Positions 33,282-41,795 of a DNA stretch of 46,503 nt are shown in pieces. Origin of the DNA: Polyangiaceae bacterium (GTDB lineage: Bacteria; Myxococcota_A; Polyangia; Polyangiales; Polyangiaceae); assembly GCA_020848455.1 (NCBI GenBank), contig JADLAB010000490.1, positions 1 to 46,503 of the forward strand, given 5' to 3'. Under the pieces are notes generated by a model. That model saw only the letters and a list, made by a program, of their open reading frames with translations, had not been told where the DNA came from and searched no databases. Numbering within the stretch: the stretch's first letter is position 1; each line of letters opens with the position of its first letter. Both the position numbers and the translations under genes were made by a program.

Positions 33282-34036
33282 GCGAGCTCTCCTCGCAGGC
33301 GCCGGTAGAGCGCGCCGCCGGCCACCTCGGCGCTCGGGCCATGCACCACGCGCCGTGCGGGGCGATCGAACACGATGAGCTCGTCGCAGTTCCGTTCGGC
33401 GAGCTCGAGCGCGTGGGTCACGAGCACGACCGCCATGCGCTCGCCGTGCGCCAGCCGCGCGAGCTCGGCCACCGCCTCGCGCTCGCCCTCGACGTCCATG
33501 GCCGCCGTCGGCTCGTCGAGGAGCGCGAGGTCGGCGCGCGTGGCGAGCATGCGGGCGAACAGGACGCGCTGTTGCTGGCCCTTCGACAGATCGCGAAAGC
33601 GCCGCCGCGCGAGGCCCGCGACGCCGACCGCCTCGAGCGCGCCCGCGACCACGCGGCGGTCCTCGGCCGAGGCCCAGGGCCGGAGGAAGCTCGTGCCCGT
33701 GAGTCGTCCCTGCGCGACCACGTCGCGCGCGGACAGGGGCAAGATGGCGTCGAGCCCCGCCGACTGGGGCACGTAGGCCATGCGCAGCCCGGGCGCCGAG
33801 CGCTCGACCCGGCCCGCGACCGGCCGCAGCAGGCCGAGCAGGGTCTTGAACCAGGTCGACTTTCCGCTGCCGTTGCGGCCGAGCACACCCACGAGCGTGC
33901 CGCGGCGCAGCTCGAGATCGAGCGGCGGCAAGAGGCCCTCGCCGCGGTAGCCGACGACGAGCGAACGACAGCGCAGGAGCAGCTCGCCGGGCCGCGCCGC
34001 CCCGGCCGTCGCAGAGGTCGCCGCCGCGCCGCTCAT
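33278..34036 (-). CDS. Metal ABC transporter ATP-binding protein (ZnuC family)
   Basis: 252 residues. Walker A GRNGSGKST (53-61), Q-loop YVPQSAGLD, signature LSKGQQQR (150-157, the usual LSGGQ with Lys for Gly), Walker B LALLDEPTAAMD (170-181) and the switch His in VLVTHALEL. It energises the ABC-3 permease encoded next. ATG 34036 overlaps the stop of the unknown lipoprotein gene by 4 nt; longer open reading upstream belongs to that gene's region and is ignored. Specificity for zinc is inferred from neighbours only. Confidence 0.94.
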   Translation of the reverse strand: MSGAAATSATAGAARPGELLLRCRSLVVGYRGEGLLPPLDLELRRGTLVGVLGRNGSGKSTWFKTLLGLLRPVAGRVERSAPGLRMAYVPQSAGLDAILPLSARDVVAQGRLTGTSFLRPWASAEDRRVVAGALEAVGVAGLARRRFRDLSKGQQQRVLFARMLATRADLALLDEPTAAMDVEGEREAVAELARLAHGERMAVVLVTHALELAERNCDELIVFDRPARRVVHGPSAEVAGGALYRRLRGELA

Positions 34037-34905
34037 TCGTCGCTCCACTCGACGGTCACGCCGTAGCTCCAGCGCTCGTCGAGGGCCGCGGCCAGGCTCG
34101 CCTGCGCGGCGCTCCGCGCGGGCTCGCCGTCGAGGCCGAGGAGTGCGCGGGCGTCGAGGCCGTCGAAGGCGGACGTCGCGGCGGCGAGACCGACGCCGAG
34201 CACGAGCCGTGGCGACGCGTCGCGATCGACCGTCGCGTCGAGCAGGGCGCCGTAGACGCCCGCGCCGGGCCGTGCGCCGCCGAGCGCGGCGAAGTCGAGG
34301 GCGAGCTCGAGCACCGCCGGCCCCGGCCCGCCGATGCGCGAGGGGACCTGCGCGTCGCGCACCTCCGCGGACAGGGTCAGCGTCGCGAGCTCGAGCCGCG
34401 CGAGCCCGAGGTACCCCGCCCCGAGCTCGCAGCGCGCCGCACCGCAGTCGAGTCGCACGCTCGCGCCGCCCTGCGCGTCGAGCGAGGCCGGACCGAAGAC
34501 GAGCACGGCGCGCGGGCTCGCCGCCGCGCCGCCGAGCTCCGCGGGCATGTCCGCGTAGGCGACGGCGCGGCCGTCCGTCGCGCGACACACGCCGAGCGAG
34601 CAGCTCTGGAAGCCCGCCGGTGGGGCCGCGGGGTCGAAGACGCCCGCCGCATCGGGGCTCCACGCCTCGAGCACGAGCGCCTCGACGCCGACTCGGAGGT
34701 CCGCGAGCCGCAGCTCGAAGCCTCCGTCGAGCGCCTCGAAGCCGTCCCCGAGCGCGCGCTCCGAGAGCGGCGCGTACCCGGCCGCCGCGCTCGCCTCGAC
34801 GACCGCGAAGGGCTCGCCGGGGCCGAAGGCGCAGCCGGACAGCGCGACCGCCGCGCCGAAGACCGCCCCCGGCGCGCGCAGAGGACGAGCCGAGCGCGCG
34901 GTCAC
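34033..34905 (-). CDS. Unknown lipoprotein embedded in metal ABC operon
   Basis: 290 residues from GTG 34905, overlapping the binding-protein stop by 4 nt and the ATPase start by 4 nt. The signal ends AVALSGC (lipid Cys25). The mature protein is acidic, Ala/Gly/Leu-rich and looks mostly beta, with four cysteines in CSLGVC and CGAARC that could form disulfides. Almost no His is present, so it is not an obvious metal sponge. I do not recognise the family, and it is not part of the standard ZnuABC set. Its position between the binding-protein and ATPase genes makes a role in metal uptake likely (chaperone, barrel partner or assembly factor), by association only. Confidence 0.82.
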   Translation of the reverse strand: MTARSARPLRAPGAVFGAAVALSGCAFGPGEPFAVVEASAAAGYAPLSERALGDGFEALDGGFELRLADLRVGVEALVLEAWSPDAAGVFDPAAPPAGFQSCSLGVCRATDGRAVAYADMPAELGGAAASPRAVLVFGPASLDAQGGASVRLDCGAARCELGAGYLGLARLELATLTLSAEVRDAQVPSRIGGPGPAVLELALDFAALGGARPGAGVYGALLDATVDRDASPRLVLGVGLAAATSAFDGLDARALLGLDGEPARSAAQASLAAALDERWSYGVTVEWSDE

Positions 34906-35810
34906 GGCCGGATGCTCTCGAGCTTCTGCGTCAGCGCCTCGAGGTAGGCGAAGTAGCTCTGCCCGCCCTCGAAGTCGGCGCCCGACGGCAGGACCACGAG
35001 CGCGGCGCCGCTCTTCTCGGCCACGAGCGCCGAGCTCTCCTCGGGGTAGTAGCTCTCCTGCAGGATGGCGCGCACGTTGCGCTTGCGCGCCGTCACGAGA
35101 AGCTTCGCCACGTGTGCGGGCGTCGGGGGGATGCCGGGCTTCGGCTCCACGTAGTCGACGAGCTCGACGCCGAGCCAGTCGGCGAGGTAGGGCCAGCTCT
35201 TGTGGTAACCGATGATCGGCACGCCGCGGAGCCGCGCGAGCCGCCCCTCGACCGCCGCGCGCGCCTCGCGGAGGCGGCTCTGGAACTTCTCGAGCCGCGC
35301 CTGGAAGAACGCGGCCTCGGCGGGGTCGAGCTCGCCGAGCCGCCGAGCGACGCCCTCGGCCACCGTGCCGGCCGCGCGCGGATCGAGGAGGTAGTGCGGG
35401 TTGCCGTCCGGGTGCACGTCGCCCTGGCTGCGGTCGGCGTTCTGCGACACGTCGAGGACGCGCACGAGCCCGGAGCAGTCGAGGTAGCCGTGGGCGCCGA
35501 CCTGGATGTCCGCGTTGCGCGCCCCGGTGAGCAGCGCCGGCAGCCAGCCGCTCTCGAGACCCTGCCCCACGACGAGCAGGAGCTCGGCCTGGTTCAGCTC
35601 GAGCGCGAGGCTCGGCTTGGCGTCGACGAAGTGCGGATCCTGCGTCGGCAGGCTCAGCGAGACGACCTTGATCTTGGACCCGCCGATCGCCTTCGCCAGC
35701 GCGGCGAGGGTGGGCACGGTGGTGACGACCTTGACCTCGGCGCGGGCGAGCGCGGGCGCGAGGAGCGTGGCGAGCGCGACGGTGAGGGCGACGAGCAGCT
35801 TCTGAATCAT
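34902..35810 (-). CDS. Metal-binding protein of ABC transporter (ZnuA/MntA family)
   Basis: 302 residues. Sec signal to about residue 24 (LATLLAPALARA). The mature protein is a cluster A-I binding protein: TTVPTLAALAKAIGG, QDPHFVDAKPS with His60, HPDGNPHYLLDP with His133/His139, GYHKSWPY with His203, and QESYYPEE with Glu252. Together these make a metal site. The long His/Asp-rich loop of E. coli ZnuA is missing, so Mn or Fe cannot be excluded. It picks up metal in the periplasm and hands it to the permease. It starts 50 nt after the outer-membrane barrel gene, with GAGG before the ATG, and is coupled (GTGA) to the lipoprotein gene. Confidence 0.92.
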   Translation of the reverse strand: MIQKLLVALTVALATLLAPALARAEVKVVTTVPTLAALAKAIGGSKIKVVSLSLPTQDPHFVDAKPSLALELNQAELLLVVGQGLESGWLPALLTGARNADIQVGAHGYLDCSGLVRVLDVSQNADRSQGDVHPDGNPHYLLDPRAAGTVAEGVARRLGELDPAEAAFFQARLEKFQSRLREARAAVEGRLARLRGVPIIGYHKSWPYLADWLGVELVDYVEPKPGIPPTPAHVAKLLVTARKRNVRAILQESYYPEESSALVAEKSGAALVVLPSGADFEGGQSYFAYLEALTQKLESIRP

Positions 35811-35859
35811 GGCAACCTCGGACGGTGTGGGCGGGGCGGCCCCGCGGCGGACGAGCGAG

Positions 35860-37293
35860 CTAGAAGGCGTGTGCGCCGTGACTCCCGGTCACGGTCTCGA
35901 GCTGGAGAAAGCCGGCCCAGGTGGGCCGCTCGAGCCAGCGCGGCACGTCGACGGAGCCCTGGAGGCGGAGGCGCGAGAACTCCGTGGGCCAGAAGGTGAC
36001 GGCCGCGCTCGCGCGGTGGCGGTCGGCGGCGTGGCCGGGGTCGAGCGGATCGACGACGCGCGCGCCGGAGCGATTCTGGGTCGCCGTCGCGTACTCGTAG
36101 CGCAGCGCCGCGCCCCAGCGCTGCTCGAAGCGGTAGAAGAGCTGCGCGTAGCCGCCCACGTCCACGAGCACGTCGTCCGGCACCTGCCGCCGCCGCAGCA
36201 TCCACTCGCTCTGGAGCGACACGACCGTGAAGCTCTGGCGCGTGATCGGGCGGTACTTCAGATAGAGGTCGGTACCGAAGACGTCGGTGCGGCTGTGGCG
36301 CCCCGAGGGGTTCGGGCCGTTCGCGGCCGACACGCCGAAGAGCAGCGACCAGTCGTCCGACAGGTCGAAGAACTGCTTGACCGCAAGGAGGTTCTCGAGG
36401 TCGATGGGCGAGCGCACGCCGAGATCCTCGGCGCCGTAGAAGCTGCGCGCGGTGCCGTCGCCCGCGGCCCGCGTCGTCGAGCCGAGGATCTCCACGTACC
36501 AGGGCAGAGGCAAGAGCACCGAGAGCTCCGCTCCGAGGCCCCGGTTGCCATCGCCGCCCCACACCTTGCTCCAGAAGAAGGGCTGGTCGGCGAAGTCCCA
36601 GCCGTGCGGGTGGGTCGCGTTGATGCGACCGAAGCGCGTGAGCAGCTGGCCGGCGCGCAGCTGGAGGTTGGCCGGCAGATCCAGCGTCGTCGCGTAGGCC
36701 TCCTCGACCTCCACCCCCTCGAGCGTGAAGACGAGGTTCGCGTCGAAGCGGAAGTACGGATCCACCGATTTTCCGAGCGACAGCTCGACCTGCTGCAGGT
36801 TGAAGCCGCTCGCGCTGGGGTCGTGGCCGCCGGCCTGCAGCGGCTCCTCGGTCGAGAACGCCGCGAGCGCCACGTCGAGCACGACGGAGATGTCGGGCAG
36901 GAAGGCAGCGGCGCCCGCCGGCACCGGCACGGGCAACGGGGCCTTGCCGCTGCCCGAGTCGCCGAGCCCGCCGCCGCGCCCGGCGTCGTCGAGGGTCCGT
37001 GCGTCGGCCCCCGTGGCGCGCTCGATCTCGGCGAGCTCCTCCGGCGTGAGCTCGCCCCCGCCGACGTCGGGCTCGTGTGGCGCGGCGGGCGGACCGCTCG
37101 GCGCACCGGGCGCGCTCGGCGTGGTGGGCACCGGCGGCGCGGCCGGTGGCACGGGTCCGCCCGGAGCGTCGGGATCGAAGGGATCGCCGCCGGGCGCGGG
37201 CTGCGCCCGAGCCGGCGCGACCGCGAGCGCGCTCGTGAGCCCCGCGATGAGGCCGAGCGCCGAGCGGCCGATGGCACGGTGTCTGTGTCGCAC
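35860..37293 (-). CDS. Outer-membrane beta-barrel protein, metal-uptake associated
   Basis: 477 residues from GTG 37293, with GAGG six nt upstream. A signal peptide (IGRSALGLIAGLTSALAVAPARA) is followed by a Pro/Gly/Ala-rich segment of about 100 residues with a short acidic helix (ELTPEELAEIERATG). A porin-like barrel then begins around ISVVLDVALAAF and shows alternating strands ending in aromatic residues, such as DPYFRFDANLVFTLEGVEVE and LQLRAGQLLTRFGRIN. The C-terminus ends in HAF, the terminal-Phe signal of outer-membrane barrels. No TonB box or plug domain was seen, so this is not ZnuD. Related barrels are often encoded next to metal-binding ABC proteins. A channel feeding metal to the periplasm is inferred. 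Confidence 0.85.
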   Translation of the reverse strand: MRHRHRAIGRSALGLIAGLTSALAVAPARAQPAPGGDPFDPDAPGGPVPPAAPPVPTTPSAPGAPSGPPAAPHEPDVGGGELTPEELAEIERATGADARTLDDAGRGGGLGDSGSGKAPLPVPVPAGAAAFLPDISVVLDVALAAFSTEEPLQAGGHDPSASGFNLQQVELSLGKSVDPYFRFDANLVFTLEGVEVEEAYATTLDLPANLQLRAGQLLTRFGRINATHPHGWDFADQPFFWSKVWGGDGNRGLGAELSVLLPLPWYVEILGSTTRAAGDGTARSFYGAEDLGVRSPIDLENLLAVKQFFDLSDDWSLLFGVSAANGPNPSGRHSRTDVFGTDLYLKYRPITRQSFTVVSLQSEWMLRRRQVPDDVLVDVGGYAQLFYRFEQRWGAALRYEYATATQNRSGARVVDPLDPGHAADRHRASAAVTFWPTEFSRLRLQGSVDVPRWLERPTWAGFLQLETVTGSHGAHAF

Positions 37294-37557
37294 GTCGATC
37301 CTCGAGCCCGATGCTGATCGTCCGGAGCCGCCGGCACGCACGCGGGCGCGCACGGCGACTCCCTGCCCTCGAACCTCTCGCGCCCAGCGCATGGCCGCGC
37401 TTGCGCGGTCAGGGGACGCGTGCGCCTCACGGCGCGAGTCGGGACCCGGCCTGCGTCGCGTGGACGGCAGCCGGTGTCGTTCGGGGCGCGCGCGCACGTG
37501 CGCGCGCGGTGCTCGCCAACGGCGGAGGCCCGGAGCCCCCAGGACGAGCGCGGACGA

Positions 37558-37995
37558 CTAGACCGGTGGCGAGGTCTTCGGAGCGAGCCCGAGCAGCGAG
37601 CGACCGGGGAGCGCGAACGGCACGTCCGGCGGCAGCGGCAGGAGGAACCCGTCGAGCACGACGGGCTCGCTCGCGCACCGCACGTCGGGCGCGACCTGCT
37701 GCATGGCGAGCGCGTCGCAGTGCTCGTGCTCGTCGCCGTGAGCCGCCCCGACACCCGCGGCCGGTGCGCCGCGCTTGTCGGTGGGGGTCGCGGTCGCGGC
37801 GACGCCCGCGCCCGGCACGGCGTGGCCCCCGTGGACCATGAGCCCGTGCTCGGCGCAGACGGCGTGGCGCCCGAACACCATGTGCGCCGCGAGCGCGAAC
37901 TGCGCCACGCACAAGAGTGCGGTCACGCCCGCGAGGACGAGCGCGCGCGTGTGCGCGCGTCGCCTGCTCAGCCCTGGCCGCCCTGCTCCACGCAT
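37558..37995 (-). CDS. Small membrane protein with His-rich exported segment
   Basis: 145 residues from ATG 37995. One hydrophobic segment (ALVLAGVTALLCVAQFALAAH, about 20-40). After it come RHAVCAEHGLMVHGGHA and HGDEHEHCD, giving about nine His and three Cys in 60 residues, then a hydrophobic Pro-rich C-terminus. The His/Cys pattern suggests metal binding at the periplasmic face; I do not recognise a named family. It lies 264 nt upstream of the barrel gene on the same strand, so it may be the first gene of the metal-uptake operon or independently controlled. The intervening 264 nt show no clear promoter or operator. Confidence 0.75.
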   Translation of the reverse strand: MRGAGRPGLSRRRAHTRALVLAGVTALLCVAQFALAAHMVFGRHAVCAEHGLMVHGGHAVPGAGVAATATPTDKRGAPAAGVGAAHGDEHEHCDALAMQQVAPDVRCASEPVVLDGFLLPLPPDVPFALPGRSLLGLAPKTSPPV

Positions 37996-38124
37996 CGAAT
38001 CCCGATCGCAGTTACCACGCGGCGGGGCGATCGGCAACGCCGGCATCCGGCGCAAAGGTGCCGCGGACCCGGCCTCGCCCTCGACGGCGGCCCGCCGCGG
38101 CTCTCGCGCGCCGCGGTCGCGACG

Positions 38125-38553
38125 CTACTGGGCCGGGGCGCCCGGGATGCAGGCGCCCGCCACGCAGCCGTTGCCCGGCTGGCAGTCGGCGGCGCTGCCG
38201 CACGGCATCGCGCACTTCTGCATCTGCAGGTTGCACCGGTGCGTGAGGCAGCCGGCGTCCGCCTGGCAAGGCGGCGCGAGCGGGTTGCCGCCGGTCGCCG
38301 GAGGCGGCTGCTGCGGGTAGCCCTGCTGCGGGTAGCCTTGCTGCGGGTAGCCTTGCTGCGGGTAGCCCTGCTGCGGGTAGCCCTGCTGCGGATAGCCCTG
38401 CTGCGGCTGCGGATTGCCGTAGATCGGGTTACCGCTCGGGTCGTAGCCCACGACGACCTGCCCCGGCTGCGGAGCCTGGGCGGGGTCCTTGCGGCACGCC
38501 GCGAGCACTGCGAGGGACACCAACGCGATCGCCGAGACGCTCTTCCAGCCCAT
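38125..38553 (-). CDS. Lipoprotein with PQQGY pentapeptide repeats and Cys-rich C-terminus
   Basis: 142 residues. The signal ends AVLAAC (Cys20), and GGAGCG precedes the ATG. Residues about 52-84 are six copies of QQGYP plus flanking PQQ, a flexible Gln/Tyr/Pro-rich segment. The C-terminal 45 residues have eight Cys in pairs ([28 protein letters not shown]), probably a compact disulfide-bonded module like those in other myxobacterial surface proteins. The repeats are encoded by near-identical 15-bp units. Function unknown. Confidence 0.85.
   Translation of the reverse strand: MGWKSVSAIALVSLAVLAACRKDPAQAPQPGQVVVGYDPSGNPIYGNPQPQQGYPQQGYPQQGYPQQGYPQQGYPQQGYPQQPPPATGGNPLAPPCQADAGCLTHRCNLQMQKCAMPCGSAADCQPGNGCVAGACIPGAPAQ
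38308..38409 (-). repeat. 15-bp tandem repeat (CTGCTGCGGGTAGCC units)
   Basis: Six full 15-bp units, 38308-38397, then a degenerate seventh that breaks off at 38409. They encode QQGYP in the minus-strand lipoprotein. Units differ by single substitutions only, so recent expansion is likely; unit gain or loss keeps the frame. Confidence 0.92.
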
Positions 38554-38655
38554 GTTCCACGCTCCGGGCGGAAGCTTAGCGCGAAGCGCCGCGTCGCGGT
38601 CCGAAAACGCCCGCCAGCGCGGCCCCGAGCAAGCCTCCGCCGCCGCGGGCCCTGC

Positions 38656-39072
38656 TCACCAGGGCGTCTGCTTCTGCGCGGCGCGCACGAGCTCGATGGC
38701 GCGCCGACCGACGTACTCCTCGACGTCCTTCGGCGCGATGTGCTTGTCCTTGGCGAAGTCGAACTCGCGCGGGCGGGCCTCGTTGAACAGCACGCGCACG
38801 ACCGCCGTCGCGCGGTCGAGCTCGAGCGCGAGGCGCTGGTCGCCCAGCGTGAGAGAGAGGCCACCGCCCCCGTCCGAGAGCGTCGCGGGCTGACCCTTCT
38901 CCTGCAGCCTGCTGCCCGCGAAGCGCAAGGCATCGGCGGCCTGCTCGACCGCCACGTCGGCCACGCGCAGCGCCTCCTCCACGCGCTTGCGCTGGCGCTC
39001 CTTCTCCTCGGCGTCTCGTTCCGCCCGGCTCTTGCAGGCCTCGCCCAGCTCTTCTCGCCACGTCGTCGACAC
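38656..39072 (-). CDS. Small coiled-coil hypothetical protein
   Basis: 138 residues from GTG 39072, with GGGAG upstream. Residues 1-60 are highly charged and helical (RAERDAEEKERQRKRVEEAL), likely coiled coil. Residues 65-105 are beta-like (GGGLSLTLGDQRLALELDRATAVVRVLF), and the last 30 are again helical. No signal peptide; probably cytoplasmic. Family not recognised. An AT-rich promoter-like region with repeats lies about 110 nt upstream, suggesting its own regulated transcription. The frame continues open far upstream on the same strand, but that part is a shadow of the HEAT-repeat gene. Confidence 0.7.
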   Translation of the reverse strand: MSTTWREELGEACKSRAERDAEEKERQRKRVEEALRVADVAVEQAADALRFAGSRLQEKGQPATLSDGGGGLSLTLGDQRLALELDRATAVVRVLFNEARPREFDFAKDKHIAPKDVEEYVGRRAIELVRAAQKQTPW

Positions 39073-39180
39073 GGTCGGTTCTCCCTCGGCGTCCGGCCTC
39101 GGTCGCGGGCCGGCATGTCTGCCGCGCCGCCCGCCGGAGACGGGCGCGCCTCGATGGCGCGGGCAGGCCGCGCCATCCAA

Positions 39181-39210
39181 TATTCTGAGTGTACTATACT
39201 CGGTGTATTC
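39181..39210. promoter_or_regulatory. AT-rich operator-like direct and inverted repeats
   Basis: Two 13-bp direct copies, TATTCTGAGTGTA (39181-39193) and TATACTCGGTGTA (39195-39207), are offset by 14 bp. An imperfect inverted repeat GAGTGTA-C-TATACTC (39187-39201) lies across them. On the minus strand TATAGT is a possible -10 for the coiled-coil gene. The stretch is far more AT-rich than its surroundings. Confidence 0.4.
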
Positions 39211-39233
39211 GGCGGCCACCCGCGGGCCGACGG

Positions 39234-41795
39234 CTAGTTGCCCTGACCGCGCTTCTTCCGCTTCTCGGCCGCGAGCGCCGTCAGGCCGGAGTCCACCACG
39301 GTCGCCGGGTGCATGAGCTCGTGGAAGGCCGCCGAGGCGAGCTCGCCGGTCTCGCCCTCGGCGTGGCGCAGCGCCATGAGCGAGCCCTGCTCCTTCATGA
39401 ACAGCAGCGTCTGGATGGCGCCGAGCTTCTCCTCGGGCTTGCCGGTCTTCGCCATCTGGTTCAGCCGGTAGCGGATGACGACGCGCGTCTCGGAGTGCGG
39501 TCCGTTGTCGAAGTCGAGGTTGTCGAACTGGTCGCCCAGGCGCTGCTCCGCCCACACCTGGGGCGTCATCTCCCCCTCCTTCTTGCCGAGCTTGACGCGC
39601 GCGATGGCGTGGGCGTTCTCGACCCAGCGGAACACGGCGCCGCGGTCGAGATCCTTGTCGGACCAGTAGCCGAAGGCGCGGTACCAGATGTCCTTCAGCT
39701 CGTTCAGCGCCTCGGTCCAGTCGGCGTACATGCCGATGGTGCGAGCCGCGGCGTCGGCCGACCCGCCCATGATGAGCGCGAGCCCGGCGGCATTGCGCAG
39801 CTCTGCGTCCTTCAGGAGGTCGAAGAGCTTCTGCTCCGCGTCGCCGCTCACCCCGGCCATGCCGATGGCCGCCGCGATCGCGAAGCGCGGCCCGATCTGC
39901 AGGTCCGGCTTGAGCAGGGCCACGAGGCCGGGCACCGCCGCGGGGGTCGGACGCCGCTGCAGCGTCTCGGCGTAGCACGCGGCCACGCCCTGCTTCTCGG
40001 GGTCCTTGTCGGCGGCGAACTTGCTCACCTTCTGGACCACCTCGTCGATGGTCTTGTCCTCGGCGACCCACGCGAGCGCGTTGCACGCGGCCACGCGCGC
40101 CTCGGCGTGCCACTTCACGTCCTCGATGAGGTCGATGAGCGGCTTCTGGGCCTTGGGGTCGCCCCACTCGGACAGGCCGTCGGCGGCGCCGACCGCGACC
40201 GCGCGCAGCGCCATGCCGAGCAGCGACATGCCGGCGCCCATGAGGCACTCCTCGGTGATGCAGATCTTCGGGTCCTTGCGCGAGAGCTGGTCGGTGAGCT
40301 TCGAGAAGGAGCCCTCGTCCTTCATGAGACCGATGTAGCGGAGCGCGCTCTGGGCCACGATGAAGGCCTGGGGCATCGGCGGCTGCTGGCCTTCCTTGGG
40401 CAAGGGATCGCTCGGGAACGCCCAGTCGCGGATCAGGGTCTTGCCCTTCTCGAGACCGACGCGCGCCAGGAAGCGCAGGCCGTTGGCATGCGGCATCGGG
40501 CGCGGCGGCGAGACCCAGGAGAGCACGCCCTCGCCGGCGTCGTCGGCGAGCTGCTTCAGCTTGTCCGGGTGCAGCTTGGCGAGGTCGGCCAGGTGGCGCG
40601 CGCCCCAGGTGCGCTGGTTGTCGCTCTTGAGGAGGTGACCGCCCTTGTCGGCCTGCCAGTACTTCTCCTTGACGTAGATGTCCTTCGCCTCGTGCTTCAT
40701 GCGCTCGCCGAGGTACTTGGCGGCGCGCGGGTCGCCGATCTCCGCAAGCCGCAGCGCCGCCTCGGCGCGCCAGTGCGGGTGGACCTTCGGGTTCGCGTCG
40801 AGCCACTTGACGAGCGCGTCACCGGTGCGCGGGTCGGCCAGCTTCTCGAGCCAGCCGAAGAGCTGGGCGTACTGCGACCACTCGCCCGGCTCCTCCTTGT
40901 GGTCGATGGTGTCGAGCGCGAGCACCAGGCCCACGCCGCCGATGCCGTCGCGCATGGCCTCGAGGAACTTCGTGCGGTTGTCCTTGCCGGCGTTGCGCAG
41001 CGCCTCGAGCAGCGGCTCGCGCGCGGCCTCGTCGGCGATGCGCCCGAGACCGCTCGCGGCCTCGCGCGCCACGACGACCTCCTTGTCCTTGACGAGCTGC
41101 ACGAGCGTCGCGGTCCACTTCGCGTCCGCGTTGTCCGACAGCACCGTCGCAACGAGCTGGCGCACACCGGCGTTCTGGTCGCCAGCGAGCTTGGCGAAGT
41201 CCTCGAGCGACACGAGCGCCGCCAGCCGGCGCGGGTCGAAGGCGCCGCCGCCGTTGATGCGCTGCAGGCTCGACAGCTTGCCGCCGCGGTACATCTCCAT
41301 CGCCTGGTCGAAGATGCTCTTCTCGCCGAGCGTGACGAGCGCCCACACCACGTGCCCGCGCTCCTCCTCCGCCTCGGGCAGCACCTTCAGCAAGGCCGGC
41401 TTGGCGGCGTCGGCCATCGGCGCGCCGTAGTGGGCGAGCGCCTGCGCGACCACGCCGCGGAGCTTGTGGTCGGTCGGCTGGCCGAGCGCCTTGACGCACA
41501 GGTCGACGCCGTCCGGATCCTTCAGGATCGCCAGCTGTGACAGCGCCTCGCGCTGCAGGGAGGGCTGCGAGGGGTCGGCGGCCCACTGGCGCCAGCGCGG
41601 GATCTGGTCCTTCGCCGGGAGCATGAAGATGCTCTTCTGCTCCTCGATGACGTCGAGCGCGTCCTTGCGCGTCGCCTCCTGCCGCGTGGCGAACCAGACG
41701 ATGGCGGCGGCCGCGCCGCCGAGGCCCAGAATCGCGAGGATGATGACCACCGGGTTGAAGCGGCGTGGTCTCAGGGCAAGTTCGTCTTCGGACAT
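39234..41795 (-). CDS. Membrane-anchored HEAT-repeat protein
   Basis: 853 residues from ATG 41795, with a strong GGAGGAG. One N-terminal membrane helix (VVIILAILGLGGAAAAIVWF, about 16-36) is followed by roughly 800 residues of paired helices typical of HEAT-like repeats, for example LSQLAILKDPDGVDLCVKAL, VAREAASGLGRIADEAAREP and AALRLAEIGDPRAAKYLGER. HEAT arrays are protein-binding scaffolds. No enzymatic motif seen. The short N-terminus before the helix suggests a cytoplasmic tail and an external repeat domain, but the opposite topology is possible. It stands alone between intergenic regions of 161 and 416 nt; the function is unknown. Confidence 0.88.
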   Translation of the reverse strand: MSEDELALRPRRFNPVVIILAILGLGGAAAAIVWFATRQEATRKDALDVIEEQKSIFMLPAKDQIPRWRQWAADPSQPSLQREALSQLAILKDPDGVDLCVKALGQPTDHKLRGVVAQALAHYGAPMADAAKPALLKVLPEAEEERGHVVWALVTLGEKSIFDQAMEMYRGGKLSSLQRINGGGAFDPRRLAALVSLEDFAKLAGDQNAGVRQLVATVLSDNADAKWTATLVQLVKDKEVVVAREAASGLGRIADEAAREPLLEALRNAGKDNRTKFLEAMRDGIGGVGLVLALDTIDHKEEPGEWSQYAQLFGWLEKLADPRTGDALVKWLDANPKVHPHWRAEAALRLAEIGDPRAAKYLGERMKHEAKDIYVKEKYWQADKGGHLLKSDNQRTWGARHLADLAKLHPDKLKQLADDAGEGVLSWVSPPRPMPHANGLRFLARVGLEKGKTLIRDWAFPSDPLPKEGQQPPMPQAFIVAQSALRYIGLMKDEGSFSKLTDQLSRKDPKICITEECLMGAGMSLLGMALRAVAVGAADGLSEWGDPKAQKPLIDLIEDVKWHAEARVAACNALAWVAEDKTIDEVVQKVSKFAADKDPEKQGVAACYAETLQRRPTPAAVPGLVALLKPDLQIGPRFAIAAAIGMAGVSGDAEQKLFDLLKDAELRNAAGLALIMGGSADAAARTIGMYADWTEALNELKDIWYRAFGYWSDKDLDRGAVFRWVENAHAIARVKLGKKEGEMTPQVWAEQRLGDQFDNLDFDNGPHSETRVVIRYRLNQMAKTGKPEEKLGAIQTLLFMKEQGSLMALRHAEGETGELASAAFHELMHPATVVDSGLTALAAEKRKKRGQGN

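Noticed and set aside
38308-38409. CRISPR-like tandem array
   Set aside because: 15-bp units without spacers, inside a coding frame and encoding QQGYP; no cas genes.
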